Positions 1 through 9,266 of a stretch of DNA of 46,093 nt are shown here, piece by piece. Both the position numbers and the translations under genes were made by a program. The notes under the pieces were generated by a model. That model saw nothing but the letters and a program-made list of their open reading frames with translations. It ran no database searches and was not told the DNA's origin. Source of the DNA: Candidatus Merdivicinus faecavium (GTDB lineage: Bacteria; Bacillota; Clostridia; Oscillospirales; Ruminococcaceae). Every line of letters begins with the position of its first letter. Position 1 is the stretch's first letter. The stretch lies in assembly GCA_018716285.1 (NCBI GenBank), contig DVKD01000011.1, positions 1 through 46,093 of the forward strand. Reading direction: 5' to 3'.

Positions 1-354
<354 letters not shown>

Positions 355-2700
355 ACATCTCCAGAGACAGGAAAATAATTGGTGTAAAAGTGAACTCAAT
401 CTTGAACTTCTTGTCGATATATTCCTCCATAAAACGAGGTTCAAACATATCGGAGTAGTTCAAAACCCCCTGCGGTGGCAACTTGCGGATCAGGTCAATA
501 TAATAAGCAGCATACTTGGAGTTCTCAGGATGAATCTTATCGCCATCCAGAATGCCAAAGCTCTGCAGCATCAGTGTAGATTGCTGTGTTTTTCTGCCAG
601 CAAAGTAGTCAAAGGCAGCACGAGCGCAGTCCGCCATGTTACGACGGGTGATTTTGGTTTTCATGACAGGAAAGTCCGGGTATTTACCACAGAAATATTC
701 ATCAAGGCATAAAGATGCTGCAAGGTCGATGGTATCCTTGAAGGTCAGATCTCGATTAAAACGACCTCTCAGGACTTCAATCATCTGGCGTTTCTGGCCT
801 TTATACATCACATCGAAGCAAGTGTTCTTATTGTCGCTCAAATACTTAATCAGGCGCTTGCGGAGTATATTGGCCTTATTCAGATATGCATCCTTATCTT
901 TACCTTCACTGATCTGGGCAAGGCTCTGGGCCGCAGCGTACAGCCCCATGAATTTACGGAATTCATCCGATGATTTGAAGTACAGATATACTTCGTCTGA
1001 CAAATTCTCAATTCTGCTGTCATGTTCGTCATACGGAGGCATGATGTGAATATAGAAATCTCGCTCCGGTTGGGCAGTGCTACGCTCTCCCGGCAGTCCC
1101 ATGAATAAGTATCCTTCACGGAAGATATTGTGGGAGTCCCAGTTCAGATCATACTCGTAAATATTAAAATTTGTAACATACTGCTTTGCGTCCCATTCCA
1201 AGCAGCGATACACAACATCATAAAAATAACGATTCAGTTCGCCATCAGCCATGATGGAAGCCTTCTGTTTAATCTTCTCATCATAGTCTACAACCTTATC
1301 CACGTCGATGTAATACTGGCTGTTGGCATCGTTATAGATAATGAACTGGCCAGAAACGGTGGTCATAATATCACGCAGGGTAGTCTTGATCAGGGAAAGC
1401 AGGAAGTCGGCATCCTGTTCTGGCATTGGCAGGTACAGACACAGGTCGTCTTTCATATTTTCTGCAGTCAGACCAAACTGCACATCCAGACCGTTGGTGG
1501 TAAGTCTGTGTACACTTAAAGCATAGATAATCTTTGTCGCCAGAGGCTTGTACGCAGCTTTCGGGAACGCACGGTTGATAATATCTTCCAGCTGCTGGCT
1601 GGCATTCACAACACGACTAATGGTCACGTCACTTTTGAGCAGACCGTTAGATTTAATTGCAGGCCAATAGTCATCAAAAGAGATGATGCCAGGTGCATTC
1701 TCAGGAACATCAGTATTGAAAATACCTTTAATGGTTACAGAGATGTTCTTCAAAATGTGGCGGTTTTCTATCAAATAAATTTTATTGAATACATCAATGT
1801 AAGAAGGATGAATCGGGAACAGGTCCACGAATTCCTCCAGTCGAGAAGACATACCGGTGTAAAGACCGCAAAACTGCTCAAGATGTTTACGGATCAATGC
1901 TTTCTGCTCCGGTGTTTTCTTCAGAATACGCTCGGATACAACATAGGAAGTGGCTTCCTTCGTAATAATGAGCTGGGTGAAACGGTCACTAACATGTTTC
2001 AGCGTGTCGGCCACAAAGCTGAAACGAGGATTATCGAAAATCTTCTCCTGCATACCGAACACGACACGCAGCTTGGATTTAGAACACATTTCACCGAGCG
2101 CACGGAAAAACTCAAGGTCAAGGACGATTTCTCTTTCATCACGAGAAGACAGGTAAGATAGGAATTCGTCGACAATAATCAGATAGCCCTTGTCTGGATA
2201 TTTTTCGGAGAAGGCCATCATCATATCCTGAATTACAGTTTTCAGGCTCTTTACGCTATTGTAATCGGGAATTTCAAAATCAATACCACGGCTATCAAAG
2301 TCGTCCTGCACATAACCCATAATCACATCGTACAGAGGCATGACAACGCCTCCGATCTCGATGCGCAAAACTTCAAATTTGCCAGCAATAGGTTCCATCT
2401 GCTTGGCAAACTTCTTGTTTTGAAGATACTGCAAATTGCCTGCATCTGTTGCAATAGCAGAAATAACGGACATCAAGTGAGATTTACCGGTACCATAGTT
2501 ACCAACAACAAGCACACCTTTGTTATCCACCACTTCATCCATTTGCAACTGGTCAATCATAGGGGCCTGTAAAGCGTCAGCCATCGTATCGGACATAACA
2601 TAGGTTTTGACATACTCACGAGCTTTGTCCTTATTTCCAGCCGTTACAAGCTGGATAACATCTTCAATTGGATTGAAGCTTATCAATTGAGAATACTTCA

Positions 2701-3138
2701 TCACTTTGTTCCTCCTTGGATGATGCATGTCACGTCATAATCTTCTACGCTGAAAGCTTTGAAATCGGGGTAGCCGTCTTCAGCATAGAACAGCTTTCCA
2801 TCCTCACATTTACCAGGCCAAATAATACTGAACGGCTTTCTTTTACATGTATCTACCATTATTTTCAGTACATCCACCTTGTACTCCGGATTGAACATTA
2901 CATCAAAATCTTTTATCACCGTATTGTCCGGCAGTGTTTTCAGGATATCCTCAAAGCACGTGGCTAATCGCATTGTTCGTCGTTTTGGCTTCAATGCAGA
3001 TAGTTTCTCAGCCAAAGTATGATTGATTGGTATCGCGCTGTCAACCACATTCTTTTCTGGGCAACAATATATTATTGGCTTTAGTAGTCCTGCGTATTCC
3101 GAGCCGGACACCGAGCGGGAATGAATAATTATGCCCAT
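2701..3138 (-). CDS. BrxF-like small protein lacking the P-loop
   Basis: A 145-residue protein that I recognise, with moderate certainty, as related to BrxF, the small BREX type 3 protein encoded next to the large ATPase. The supporting part is residues about 75-130, with the pattern IKDFDVMFNPEYKVDVLKIM, then WPG, then a DGKLFYAEDGYPDF stretch, matching the C-terminal half of that family. BrxF normally begins with a GxxGxGKT nucleotide-binding loop; here the matching region reads KPIIYCCPEKNVVDSA and cannot be a Walker A motif. It is coupled to the DUF6079 gene by a TGATG overlap. The ATG at 3138 follows AAGGAG. It could act as a non-ATPase partner of the large ATPase (inference) or be an unrelated small protein of the same operon. 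Confidence 0.5.
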   Translation of the reverse strand: MGIIIHSRSVSGSEYAGLLKPIIYCCPEKNVVDSAIPINHTLAEKLSALKPKRRTMRLATCFEDILKTLPDNTVIKDFDVMFNPEYKVDVLKIMVDTCKRKPFSIIWPGKCEDGKLFYAEDGYPDFKAFSVEDYDVTCIIQGGTK

Positions 3139-3165
3139 TTTCGGTCTCCTTCTACAATAAAAGAA

Positions 3166-3372
3166 TTATTTGTCAGCGTCTGCGCTTTCACCACTTTGAA
3201 TCCACGCATCCACTTCTGACACCTTGAATTTATATTGTCTTCCCACTTTATAATGTGGGATAGTTTCTTTTTTAATCCAGCCTCGGATGGTGTCCTTGCT
3301 AACTCCCAAATGCTTTGAGATTTCTTCAAGACTAAACCATCTTTCCAGTTCTGGCATTTTATTTTCTTCCAT
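3166..3372 (-). CDS. Excisionase-type helix-turn-helix DNA-binding protein
   Basis: A 68-residue winged-helix protein of the MerR/excisionase group. The motif FSLEEISKHLGVSKDTIRGWIKK (two helices) is followed by IPHYKVGRQYKFKVSEVDAWI, the wing and last helix typical of the DNA-binding domain family called excisionase. Such proteins often open BREX-like or mobile-element operons as regulators or directionality factors; which applies here cannot be told. The ATG at 3372 is preferred over one at 3393 because it follows GTGAGG with a 7-base gap; this leaves 17 bases after the NACHT C-terminal reading frame, so the two are probably on one message. A plausible ligand is the TTGTCC box array at 5781-5827 (inference). 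Confidence 0.75.
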   Translation of the reverse strand: MEENKMPELERWFSLEEISKHLGVSKDTIRGWIKKETIPHYKVGRQYKFKVSEVDAWIQSGESADADK

Positions 3373-3389
3373 GTGGTACCTCACTCTTA

Positions 3390-4022
3390 TCAAAAATCAT
3401 CATCCAGTTCATCTACGTGCTCATACTTTTCTTTCAATTGTTGATAGTATTGGGCAACATCATCATAGATTTTACGAGCTGGACAGGTGTCCTTTTCCCA
3501 GAAAGCCTTTATTGCAGGATACTTATCTGGTTCCGTAAGAACAGACTCATATTTAAAAGCATAGATATATCCAAATTCGACAGGCTTTCCGTTAGCATCA
3601 AGAACAAGTCGCTCGTCCAATTTTGCCTCTTTGAATCTTTCAGGATCATTAACGAGCTCTTCTGGTACACGCATCAACGGCATAATGACAGTGTTTCCAC
3701 TGCCACCACCGCCTTTCAGTAGCTCTCCGTAAAGTCTCTCACAAATGAGGTCATCGTACATTAAATCAGTTCCGGGTTTTTCTGTCTTAAACTGCAGATC
3801 AGCACCAATGACTTTCAAAACCAAAGAAAGAATAACAGAAGATGGAGAATTTTCATAAAGAATCATACCATGACGCTCGTGAATGTTGTACTTTGCTCTT
3901 GCATCTTCGATGAGGTCTTCTCGATAAATCTGGTATATCCAGAAATCATATCCCTTGGCTAGGAACAGCCAGTATTTATCTTCATCGCCTTGATTATCAA
4001 AGATAGAAGCTAAGAACGGCAT
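3390..4022 (-). CDS. C-terminal part of the NACHT protein, in a shifted frame
   Basis: A 210-residue open frame with no recognised domain when read alone. Its first residues (MPFLASIFDNQGDEDKYW) continue smoothly from the end of the NACHT frame (QDKVERFI), where NACHT proteins of Firmicutes usually carry on with such a segment. The frames overlap by 13 bases and differ by one base; restoring one A in ATAATATG joins them. The ATG at 4022 has no ribosome-binding site, which also argues that this is not an independent gene. It would be the C-terminal sensor-side region of a protein of about 785 residues. The alternatives are a real separate partner protein or programmed -1 frameshifting; the local sequence is not a classical slippery heptamer. 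Confidence 0.55.
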   Translation of the reverse strand: MPFLASIFDNQGDEDKYWLFLAKGYDFWIYQIYREDLIEDARAKYNIHERHGMILYENSPSSVILSLVLKVIGADLQFKTEKPGTDLMYDDLICERLYGELLKGGGGSGNTVIMPLMRVPEELVNDPERFKEAKLDERLVLDANGKPVEFGYIYAFKYESVLTEPDKYPAIKAFWEKDTCPARKIYDDVAQYYQQLKEKYEHVDELDDDF

Positions 4023-5746
4023 ATTATAAATCGTTCCACCTTGTCCTGTGCAAGATCATAAAGCATACCAAATGCGCTTCCTTCATCGAAAAGAAGCTGG
4101 TCTGCTGTAGCGATATAATTTCCCAGTTTCATCAATGTGGTGTCATCTTGACGGGAGTAGTAATCTGCAAAGAAATACTCCTGAAAAGACCTGTGCAGGA
4201 AGTGATAATTCTGTCCTTCTTCATACATGAGACAAGCACTGTGACACACATCGAATAGGAAATTGTCAAGTTTTATCATGTCCGGGTCCATGCGGGCTAA
4301 CATTTTCAGTTTTCTAAAATACGTATCGAATTCATTATAGCTGAACTCATAATCGCCTTTTCTGTAGGACTTGGCACAGAACTCACGGAACACCAACGTA
4401 AAATCTGATGGGTCCTTAACGCTACGGAACACTCGCTTATATGCCAGCTTATCAGAGTCGTGCCTCTGCAGCAGTGTCTGGTATGCCTGTTCATAAAACA
4501 AATACTTCTTTTCAGGCACATCTGCAAACCTACGGTAACTCATTAGCATCAAGGTCAGAAGTAGTGGATTGGTTACAAACTCCGCATGAGATTTAAAGTA
4601 ATCATTAACAAGTCGTTCACGAAACTGTTGCTTCACTCTCGGTTCTTCAGGACAATACTCCAGTCGGTCAATCAGCTCCAAAGCCTGATTGTTATTGAAC
4701 GGCATTATAAACAACACAGTAAATCTCGAAAGTTCCACAAAAGAGGAAAATTTACGTGTTGACATCACACACTGATTTTTCGGATATCGGTCTATAAGTA
4801 CATCCAGCTGGCGCTGGAACGCATCCATGTCACTGGCCTTAATCTCATCAAGACCATCCAGCAACAGCTGACATTTACCTTCATCCATGAGTTTATGCAC
4901 ATGCGCTGCTGAGAAAGTAATATCGAACCTATGTACAGAGTCAACAATCACATTAAACAGATCATTGTTATCCTGCCCGAATTCTCGCAGTGTCACAAGA
5001 ATTGGAAGTTTTCCAGTTTGCGCATACTTTTTAATAGATGTGAGGAAAAGATGGCGCATCATCATAGACTTACCAATCCCACCCATACCAACTAGCATGC
5101 TGAACGAAGATATCTTTTCCAGCTTCTCAAGTGTAACATTTTCAATCTTCATATGATCAGGAAGCTGATGATATCTTACTGGCCTCTTACTAATAGTATT
5201 ACAAACAAAGAACTCTTCAAATAGACGTTCCTCTGAAGAATAGAGGAGCGTCTTTAATTTTGAGTATTTGGCCTGTGCCTTAGTTACATAATCAGGAAAA
5301 TCTTTAACCTTCAAATATTGAACATAGATTTCCTTGACGATATCGTCTGCTTCACCGTTGCCTCTGGCAATAGCGCCTAACTGTTTAGTCAACGCAGCAG
5401 AAAATGCGAATTTATCGGCAACACCATTCTCATCTAGATCTATCCCGAATGCAGCCAGTATGTCCGAAAGAACCTCTTCGTTCAATTTGGAAGATACGGC
5501 TCTTGAAAAACGAGTTTCGTCATATACATCCGCAACTTTCGCCCACAATTCAGCTGTTGGCTCTCGCTCTCCTTTAAACCACTTACGGAACAGAGCATCA
5601 GAAAAGATAAGCTCAATTTTTGCGAAATCACCTAATGCAGTCTCCACAAAGAACTGCGCTATAGAAGGCTGCGAGGTTTTCCCTTTAATGCCGCATTTTG
5701 ATTTAGTTGTTGAATAAAACGGTGCGCAAAAATCATGTAACTTCAT
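4010..5746 (-). CDS. NACHT-domain NTPase, antiphage type (N-terminal and NTPase part)
   Basis: STAND-type NTPase of the NACHT group; bacterial members are antiphage sensors that oligomerise and trigger an effector when a phage component is bound. The 578-residue frame has an N-terminal region of about 200 residues without a recognised effector fold, Walker A GMGGIGKS at 220-227, Walker B with the NACHT-type double acid (QLLLDGLDEI, about 293-302), and further NACHT features such as ILVTLREF after Walker A and NPLLLTLM, and YHFLHRSFQEYFFADYY near 520-540. The frame then stops and the rest continues in another frame from 4022. The ATG at 5746 follows GGGAGG. It is the first gene of a leftward defence operon and directly follows the TTGTCC array. 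No nuclease or TIR effector is visible, so the effector may be the N-terminal region or a partner. Confidence 0.8.
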   Translation of the reverse strand: MKLHDFCAPFYSTTKSKCGIKGKTSQPSIAQFFVETALGDFAKIELIFSDALFRKWFKGEREPTAELWAKVADVYDETRFSRAVSSKLNEEVLSDILAAFGIDLDENGVADKFAFSAALTKQLGAIARGNGEADDIVKEIYVQYLKVKDFPDYVTKAQAKYSKLKTLLYSSEERLFEEFFVCNTISKRPVRYHQLPDHMKIENVTLEKLEKISSFSMLVGMGGIGKSMMMRHLFLTSIKKYAQTGKLPILVTLREFGQDNNDLFNVIVDSVHRFDITFSAAHVHKLMDEGKCQLLLDGLDEIKASDMDAFQRQLDVLIDRYPKNQCVMSTRKFSSFVELSRFTVLFIMPFNNNQALELIDRLEYCPEEPRVKQQFRERLVNDYFKSHAEFVTNPLLLTLMLMSYRRFADVPEKKYLFYEQAYQTLLQRHDSDKLAYKRVFRSVKDPSDFTLVFREFCAKSYRKGDYEFSYNEFDTYFRKLKMLARMDPDMIKLDNFLFDVCHSACLMYEEGQNYHFLHRSFQEYFFADYYSRQDDTTLMKLGNYIATADQLLFDEGSAFGMLYDLAQDKVERFIICRS

Positions 5747-5780
5747 CTAGCATCCTCCCTATTTATCTTCTATAGGTGCT

Positions 5781-5883
5781 TTGTCCGTCTTGTCCGGAAT
5801 TTGTCCTATTTTGTCAAAGAATTGTCCGTCTGCCAGTCCACGACAAAAAATCGTCGCTATACTACTACAATAAATGTGGACAA
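5781..5883 (-). promoter_or_regulatory. Array of five phased TTGTCC boxes upstream of the defence operon
   Basis: TTGTCC occurs at 5781, 5790, 5801 and 5822, with a near copy TTGTCA at 5811, giving spacings of 9, 11, 10 and 11 bases, i.e. one per helical turn. An inverted copy, GGACAA, lies at 5878-5883, and a CGAC...GTCG palindrome lies between. Read on the minus strand the boxes are GGACAA repeats leading into the NACHT start at 5746. This is best read as a multi-site operator bound cooperatively on one face of the DNA; the binder is unknown, the operon's own excisionase-type protein being a candidate. Confidence 0.55.
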
Positions 5884-6194
5884 ACACTGATGCGCTTTTT
5901 TCTGTTATGCCTTCTTGAAGTCACCTTCATTCAGGTCAATTCATAGTTATTCCTATTTATTATACACCTGGATTATACATAAAACAAGGCATTCACAGGA
6001 AATAAGTCAGGTAATCCACAAAATTCTGTCCCAGACATGACCAAAAACGGTCTGTTGACACATCAGCTCACCTTCTCTGTGGCCACGGAGGTGTGTTCGC
6101 AGTTGATGTGGCAACGAAACAAGTAAATAAAGTGCCAGCTTGCGAACTGCTGGTCACCAAGTGAAGCGGAGAAATCCGCATGAGGTGACCATCT
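5884..6194. other. Intergenic stretch with structured leader near its right end
   Basis: No protein gene was found here. AT-rich sequence at 5940-5990 could hold promoters. From about 6133 the plus strand can fold: CCAGC (6135-6139) with GCTGG (6149-6153), GGTCACC (6152-6158) with GGTGACC (6184-6190), and a GAAA-capped GCGGA/TCCGC hairpin (6166-6179). GAAGCGGAG (6163-6171) can also pair with CTCCGCTTC (6228-6236). The GGTGACC arm contains the ribosome site of the following short reading frame. Confidence 0.4.
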
Positions 6195-6290
6195 ATGACA
6201 ATCAGAACTGGCAGCCATATCGGTTATCTCCGCTTCGGTTTCACAGCCGAAAGGAGAAAATCATATGGCAAACAAAGAAAACCGGAGTAA
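6195..6290 (+). CDS. 31-residue leader or small protein upstream of the sigma-like gene
   Basis: A short reading frame, ATG at 6195, with the ribosome site GAGGTG 5-10 bases upstream. The product is basic (many Arg and Lys), has no recognised motif, and overlaps the start of the sigma-like gene at 6265 in another frame. Its ribosome site lies in one arm of a hairpin, and its coding sequence carries pairing partners of upstream segments, so it may be a regulatory leader rather than a functional protein. It was judged from start signals and structure only. Confidence 0.3.
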   Translation: MTIRTGSHIGYLRFGFTAERRKSYGKQRKPE

Positions 6291-6768
6291 AGAAACTCGT
6301 CGTATCTACATCCGCAGCCAGCGTCGCTGGCAGGAAGTACCCGAAGAAGTCTATCAGGAACATATCCGCTTCCATGATACCTACCGTCACAGAATCCAGG
6401 ACCGTGGCCTCTGCTGCTGTCCTCGCAATAAATGGTGGGTCTGCGATGCCGACTGCCTGACCTGCGAATACCGCAACGCCGACGTCATCGCTTCATTGGA
6501 CGCACCGATTGGTGAGGAAGATGATGACCTGATTCTGATGGATACCATTGCAGATGAAAACGTGGCCGTTTCCGAGCTTGCTTCCGACCGAATCGTGTTG
6601 GAGCAGTTGTTCAAGCGTCTTGCTGACCTGATGCCGGAAGCTGAAAACATCGGCAAGCTGCGTATGCAGGGCCTTTCCGATGAAGCTATCGCCAAGGTAA
6701 TTGGTATCCCTCGCACCACCTTCTTGTCCCGTCTCAAAGCAGCAAAGAAGCTGCTGGAGCAGGAGTAA
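6265..6768 (+). CDS. Sigma-70-like helix-turn-helix protein of phage/ICE type
   Basis: A 167-residue protein of the sigma-factor-like group common in Firmicutes phages and conjugative elements. The C-terminal part (about 110-165) reads LEQLFKRLADLMPEAENI followed by MQGLSDEAIAKVIGIPRTTF and SRLKAAKKLL, a region-4-like HTH. The middle holds a cysteine cluster (RGLCCCPRNKWW...CDADCLTCEYR, about 49-70) that may bind zinc. No region-2 core-binding domain is obvious, so it may be a late-gene regulator rather than a full sigma factor. The ATG at 6265 follows AAAGGAG. The next gene starts 6 bases after its stop, and the stop codon lies at what looks like a deletion joint, so a few C-terminal residues may be missing. 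Confidence 0.65.
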   Translation: MANKENRSKETRRIYIRSQRRWQEVPEEVYQEHIRFHDTYRHRIQDRGLCCCPRNKWWVCDADCLTCEYRNADVIASLDAPIGEEDDDLILMDTIADENVAVSELASDRIVLEQLFKRLADLMPEAENIGKLRMQGLSDEAIAKVIGIPRTTFLSRLKAAKKLLEQE

Positions 6769-6773
6769 AGTTC

Positions 6774-7004
6774 GTGTCTCCGAGTTTTGATGGAATGCCC
6801 GACCGCCTTGTATTACTACCTGATGGCCTTATCGCTTTTGTGGAACTGAAGGCTCCCGGAAAACGCCCACGCCCTTTGCAGGAAGCACGACACCGGCTGC
6901 TACGTTCCTTGGGCTTCAAGGTCTATGTGATAGATAAACCAGAACAGATTGGAGGGATGCTGGATGAACTTCAAACCACACGACTACCAGAGCTACGCAA
7001 TTGA
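6774..7004 (+). CDS. VRR-NUC nuclease, N-terminally shortened
   Basis: Small phage-type VRR-NUC domain nuclease; relatives are Holliday-junction or structure-specific endonucleases in replication modules. The core is visible: FDGMPDRLVLLPDG, then AFVELKAPGKRPRPLQ, supplying the Asp and the ExK catalytic residues, then FKVYVIDKPEQIGGMLDE. Relatives of about 90-95 residues begin with a helix carrying a conserved Glu, ahead of a KFVSP-like stretch. Here the upstream in-frame codons still give KFVSPSF, but before that the reading runs into the sigma-like gene, so the N-terminal helix seems lost by deletion. A GTG at 6774 with AGGAG 8 bases upstream gives 76 residues. It overlaps the helicase start. 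Activity is uncertain without the first helix. Confidence 0.6.
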   Translation: MSPSFDGMPDRLVLLPDGLIAFVELKAPGKRPRPLQEARHRLLRSLGFKVYVIDKPEQIGGMLDELQTTRLPELRN

Positions 7005-8256
7005 ATATATCGAAACCCATCCTGTATCCGCAGTTCTCCTCGATATGGGTCTCGGCAAAACGGTCATCTCCCTGACTGCCATCGCAGATCTGCTGTTTGA
7101 CAGTTTTCTGGCCCATCGCATTCTGGTTATCGCTCCGCTTCGTGTGGCCCGTGATACTTGGCCTGCGGAGCTGAAGAAATGGTCTCACTTAAAGCACCTA
7201 ACCTTCGCTGTTGCTGTGGGAACACCGGCAGAGAGAAAAGCTGCTTTGATGGCTGGTGCCGACATCATCATTATCAATCGTGAAAATGTGCAATGGCTGA
7301 TTGAGGACAGCGGAATCGCCTTTGACTTCGACACCGTGGTCATCGACGAGCTTTCCTCTTTCAAAAATCACCAGTCAAAACGCTTCAAGGCATTGTTGAA
7401 GGTCAGACCGAAAATCAAACGTATCATCGGCCTCACTGGTACACCAAGCTCCAACGGACTCATGGATTTGTGGGCCGAGTTCCGTCTGCTGGATATGGGC
7501 CAGCGCCTTGGCAGGTTTATCACACAGTACCGAAACAACTACTTCATGCCGGATAAGCGCAACGGGCAAATCATCTACTCCTACAAACCGCTGCCTTATG
7601 CAGAGGAAGCCATCTACCGGCAGATTTCGGATATAACGATTTCCATGAAAAGCACCGACTATCTGCAGATGCCTGAGCTGATTTCTTCCCAGTATGAGGT
7701 CCAGCTTTCCGAGGAAGAGAAAAACCGCTACGAGCAGCTGAAGGCAGAATTGGTATTGCACCTGTCTGATGAGGAAATCACTGCTGCCAATGCCGCTTCT
7801 CTGACCGGGAAATTGGTGCAGCTGGCCAACGGTGCCATTTACACCGATATCGGCGATGTAGTGGAGTTCCATGACCGCAAGTTGGACGCTTTGGAGGATT
7901 TGATTGAAGCTGCCAATGAAAAACCCGTGCTGGTGGCCTACTGGTTTAAGCACGACCTGCAGCGTATCAAAAAGCGCTTTGCTGTCCGGGAGTTAAAGTC
8001 CAGTAAGGATATTGAGGACTGGAACAACGGCAAAATTCCTGTGGCAGTCATCCATCCCGCTTCTGCCGGTCACGGACTCAATCTTCAGGCCGGTGGATCC
8101 ACGCTTATCTGGTTTGGGCTGACATGGTCCTTGGAGTTGTACCAACAGACCAACGCCCGTCTCTGGCGACAGGGACAAACCGACCGTACCGTGGTGATCC
8201 AGCACATCATTACAAATGTCATGGAGCGCCTTCTGATGGCAAGGAAAGGACTTTGA
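6964..8256 (+). CDS. SNF2-family DEAD-box phage helicase, C-terminal end altered
   Basis: Superfamily 2 helicase/translocase of the SNF2 type found in replication modules of Firmicutes siphophages. Motif I is DMGLGKT (27-33), the DEAD-box equivalent is DELSS (128-132), motif III is LTGTPSSNGL, and motifs V/VI appear as HPASAGHGLNLQ and YQQTNARLWRQGQ. The ATG at 6964 follows GGAGGG with a 7-base gap; a TTG 15 bases upstream is rejected. Of 430 residues, the last ~12 (NVMERLLMARKGL) do not match the expected family ending, which normally runs about 30 residues further after a VIxHxxTKGTIDE-like segment. A deletion joint just before metK is likely. ATPase motifs are intact. Confidence 0.8.
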   Translation: MNFKPHDYQSYAIEYIETHPVSAVLLDMGLGKTVISLTAIADLLFDSFLAHRILVIAPLRVARDTWPAELKKWSHLKHLTFAVAVGTPAERKAALMAGADIIIINRENVQWLIEDSGIAFDFDTVVIDELSSFKNHQSKRFKALLKVRPKIKRIIGLTGTPSSNGLMDLWAEFRLLDMGQRLGRFITQYRNNYFMPDKRNGQIIYSYKPLPYAEEAIYRQISDITISMKSTDYLQMPELISSQYEVQLSEEEKNRYEQLKAELVLHLSDEEITAANAASLTGKLVQLANGAIYTDIGDVVEFHDRKLDALEDLIEAANEKPVLVAYWFKHDLQRIKKRFAVRELKSSKDIEDWNNGKIPVAVIHPASAGHGLNLQAGGSTLIWFGLTWSLELYQQTNARLWRQGQTDRTVVIQHIITNVMERLLMARKGL

Positions 8257-8258
8257 TT

Positions 8259-9266
8259 ATGAACATTTCTTATAAAACAGCCGAGAGTGTCTGCGCTGGA
8301 CACCCGAACAAACTTTGTGACCTGATCGCCGACGCCATTCTGGACGAGTGTCTGAAGAAAGACCGCTACTCCCGTGTGGCCTGCGAGGTCATGGCGACAA
8401 AAGGAAAAATCTTTGTGTGCGGTGAAATCACCTGCTCCAAGAAAATCGATATCCGCATGGTGGTCCGTCAGATTCTTGCCAAGGTCGGATACAATCCTTT
8501 GAAGTTTATCGTTTTTGTATATGTACATCGCCAGAGCGCTGACATCGCCGGTGGCGTAAACAAAGCGCTGGAAACCCGTGATGTCGATACCGATGATATC
8601 TTCGCTTCCGTTGGTGCCGGTGACCAAGGCACTGTTTATGGTTATGCCACCAACGAGACATGGGCCAAGATGCCCACTCCCGTTCTGTTCGTCAATGACC
8701 TGTGCAAGCGTCTGGATGAAGCAAAAAAAGACGGTACCATCCGTGATGTCGGGCCTGACGGTAAAGCGCAGGTAACCATTGAATACCACGACGACAAACC
8801 TGTCAGCGTAAAAAACATCATCGTATCCGTGCAGCATAAGAACACCAAGGATTTGGATGAACTTCGCCGTGAAATCATCACCGAAATCATCTATCCTTTG
8901 CTCAGTCGCTACCACTTCCCGAAGGAAACGGAAATCCTCATCAATCCTTCCGGACGCTTTGTGGAAGGTGGACCTGCTGCCGATACCGGCCTCACTGGTC
9001 GTAAGCTGATGGTGGATACTTACGGTGGTCTTGCTGCCCACGGTGGCGGTGCCTTCTCCGGCAAAGACGCTACCAAGGTTGACCGCTCCGGCGCTTACAT
9101 GGCCAGAGTCGTTGCCCGCAATATCGTAGGCGCATGGCTGGCAGACAGATGTCAGGTGGCCATCTCCTATACTATCGGCAAGGCCGAAGCTGGCCAACCT
9201 CATCCTCGTCAGCGATTTGGAGGGGATCGACGAGCTGCTGGAAGAGATTTACCGAAAGAATTTTGA
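8259..9266 (+). pseudogene. metK: Phage-type S-adenosylmethionine synthetase, cut at its C terminus
   Basis: Phage-borne methionine adenosyltransferase, which makes SAM from ATP and methionine, presumably to feed phage DNA methylation. GAGDQGTVYGYATNET (from residue 119) and GGGAFSGKDATKVDRSGAY are family signatures for nucleotide and methionine binding. Similarity stops near ISYTIGKAE at about codon 309; the last ~26 codons run out of frame through the AraC-type gene, so the third domain of this three-domain fold is missing and the enzyme is unlikely to be active. The ATG at 8259 follows AAGGAAAGGA, two bases after the helicase stop. The break at about 9187 coincides with a jump to higher GC. 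Confidence 0.75.

Noticed and set aside
4010-4030. Programmed -1 ribosomal frameshift in the NACHT gene
   Set aside because: No classical slippery heptamer and no downstream pseudoknot could be seen; a point deletion or sequencing error is simpler, though recoding is not excluded.
8085-9203. 372-codon minus-strand frame across the helicase and metK genes
   Set aside because: It is the antisense of genes with clear motifs, has no ribosome site, and shows no recognisable family.
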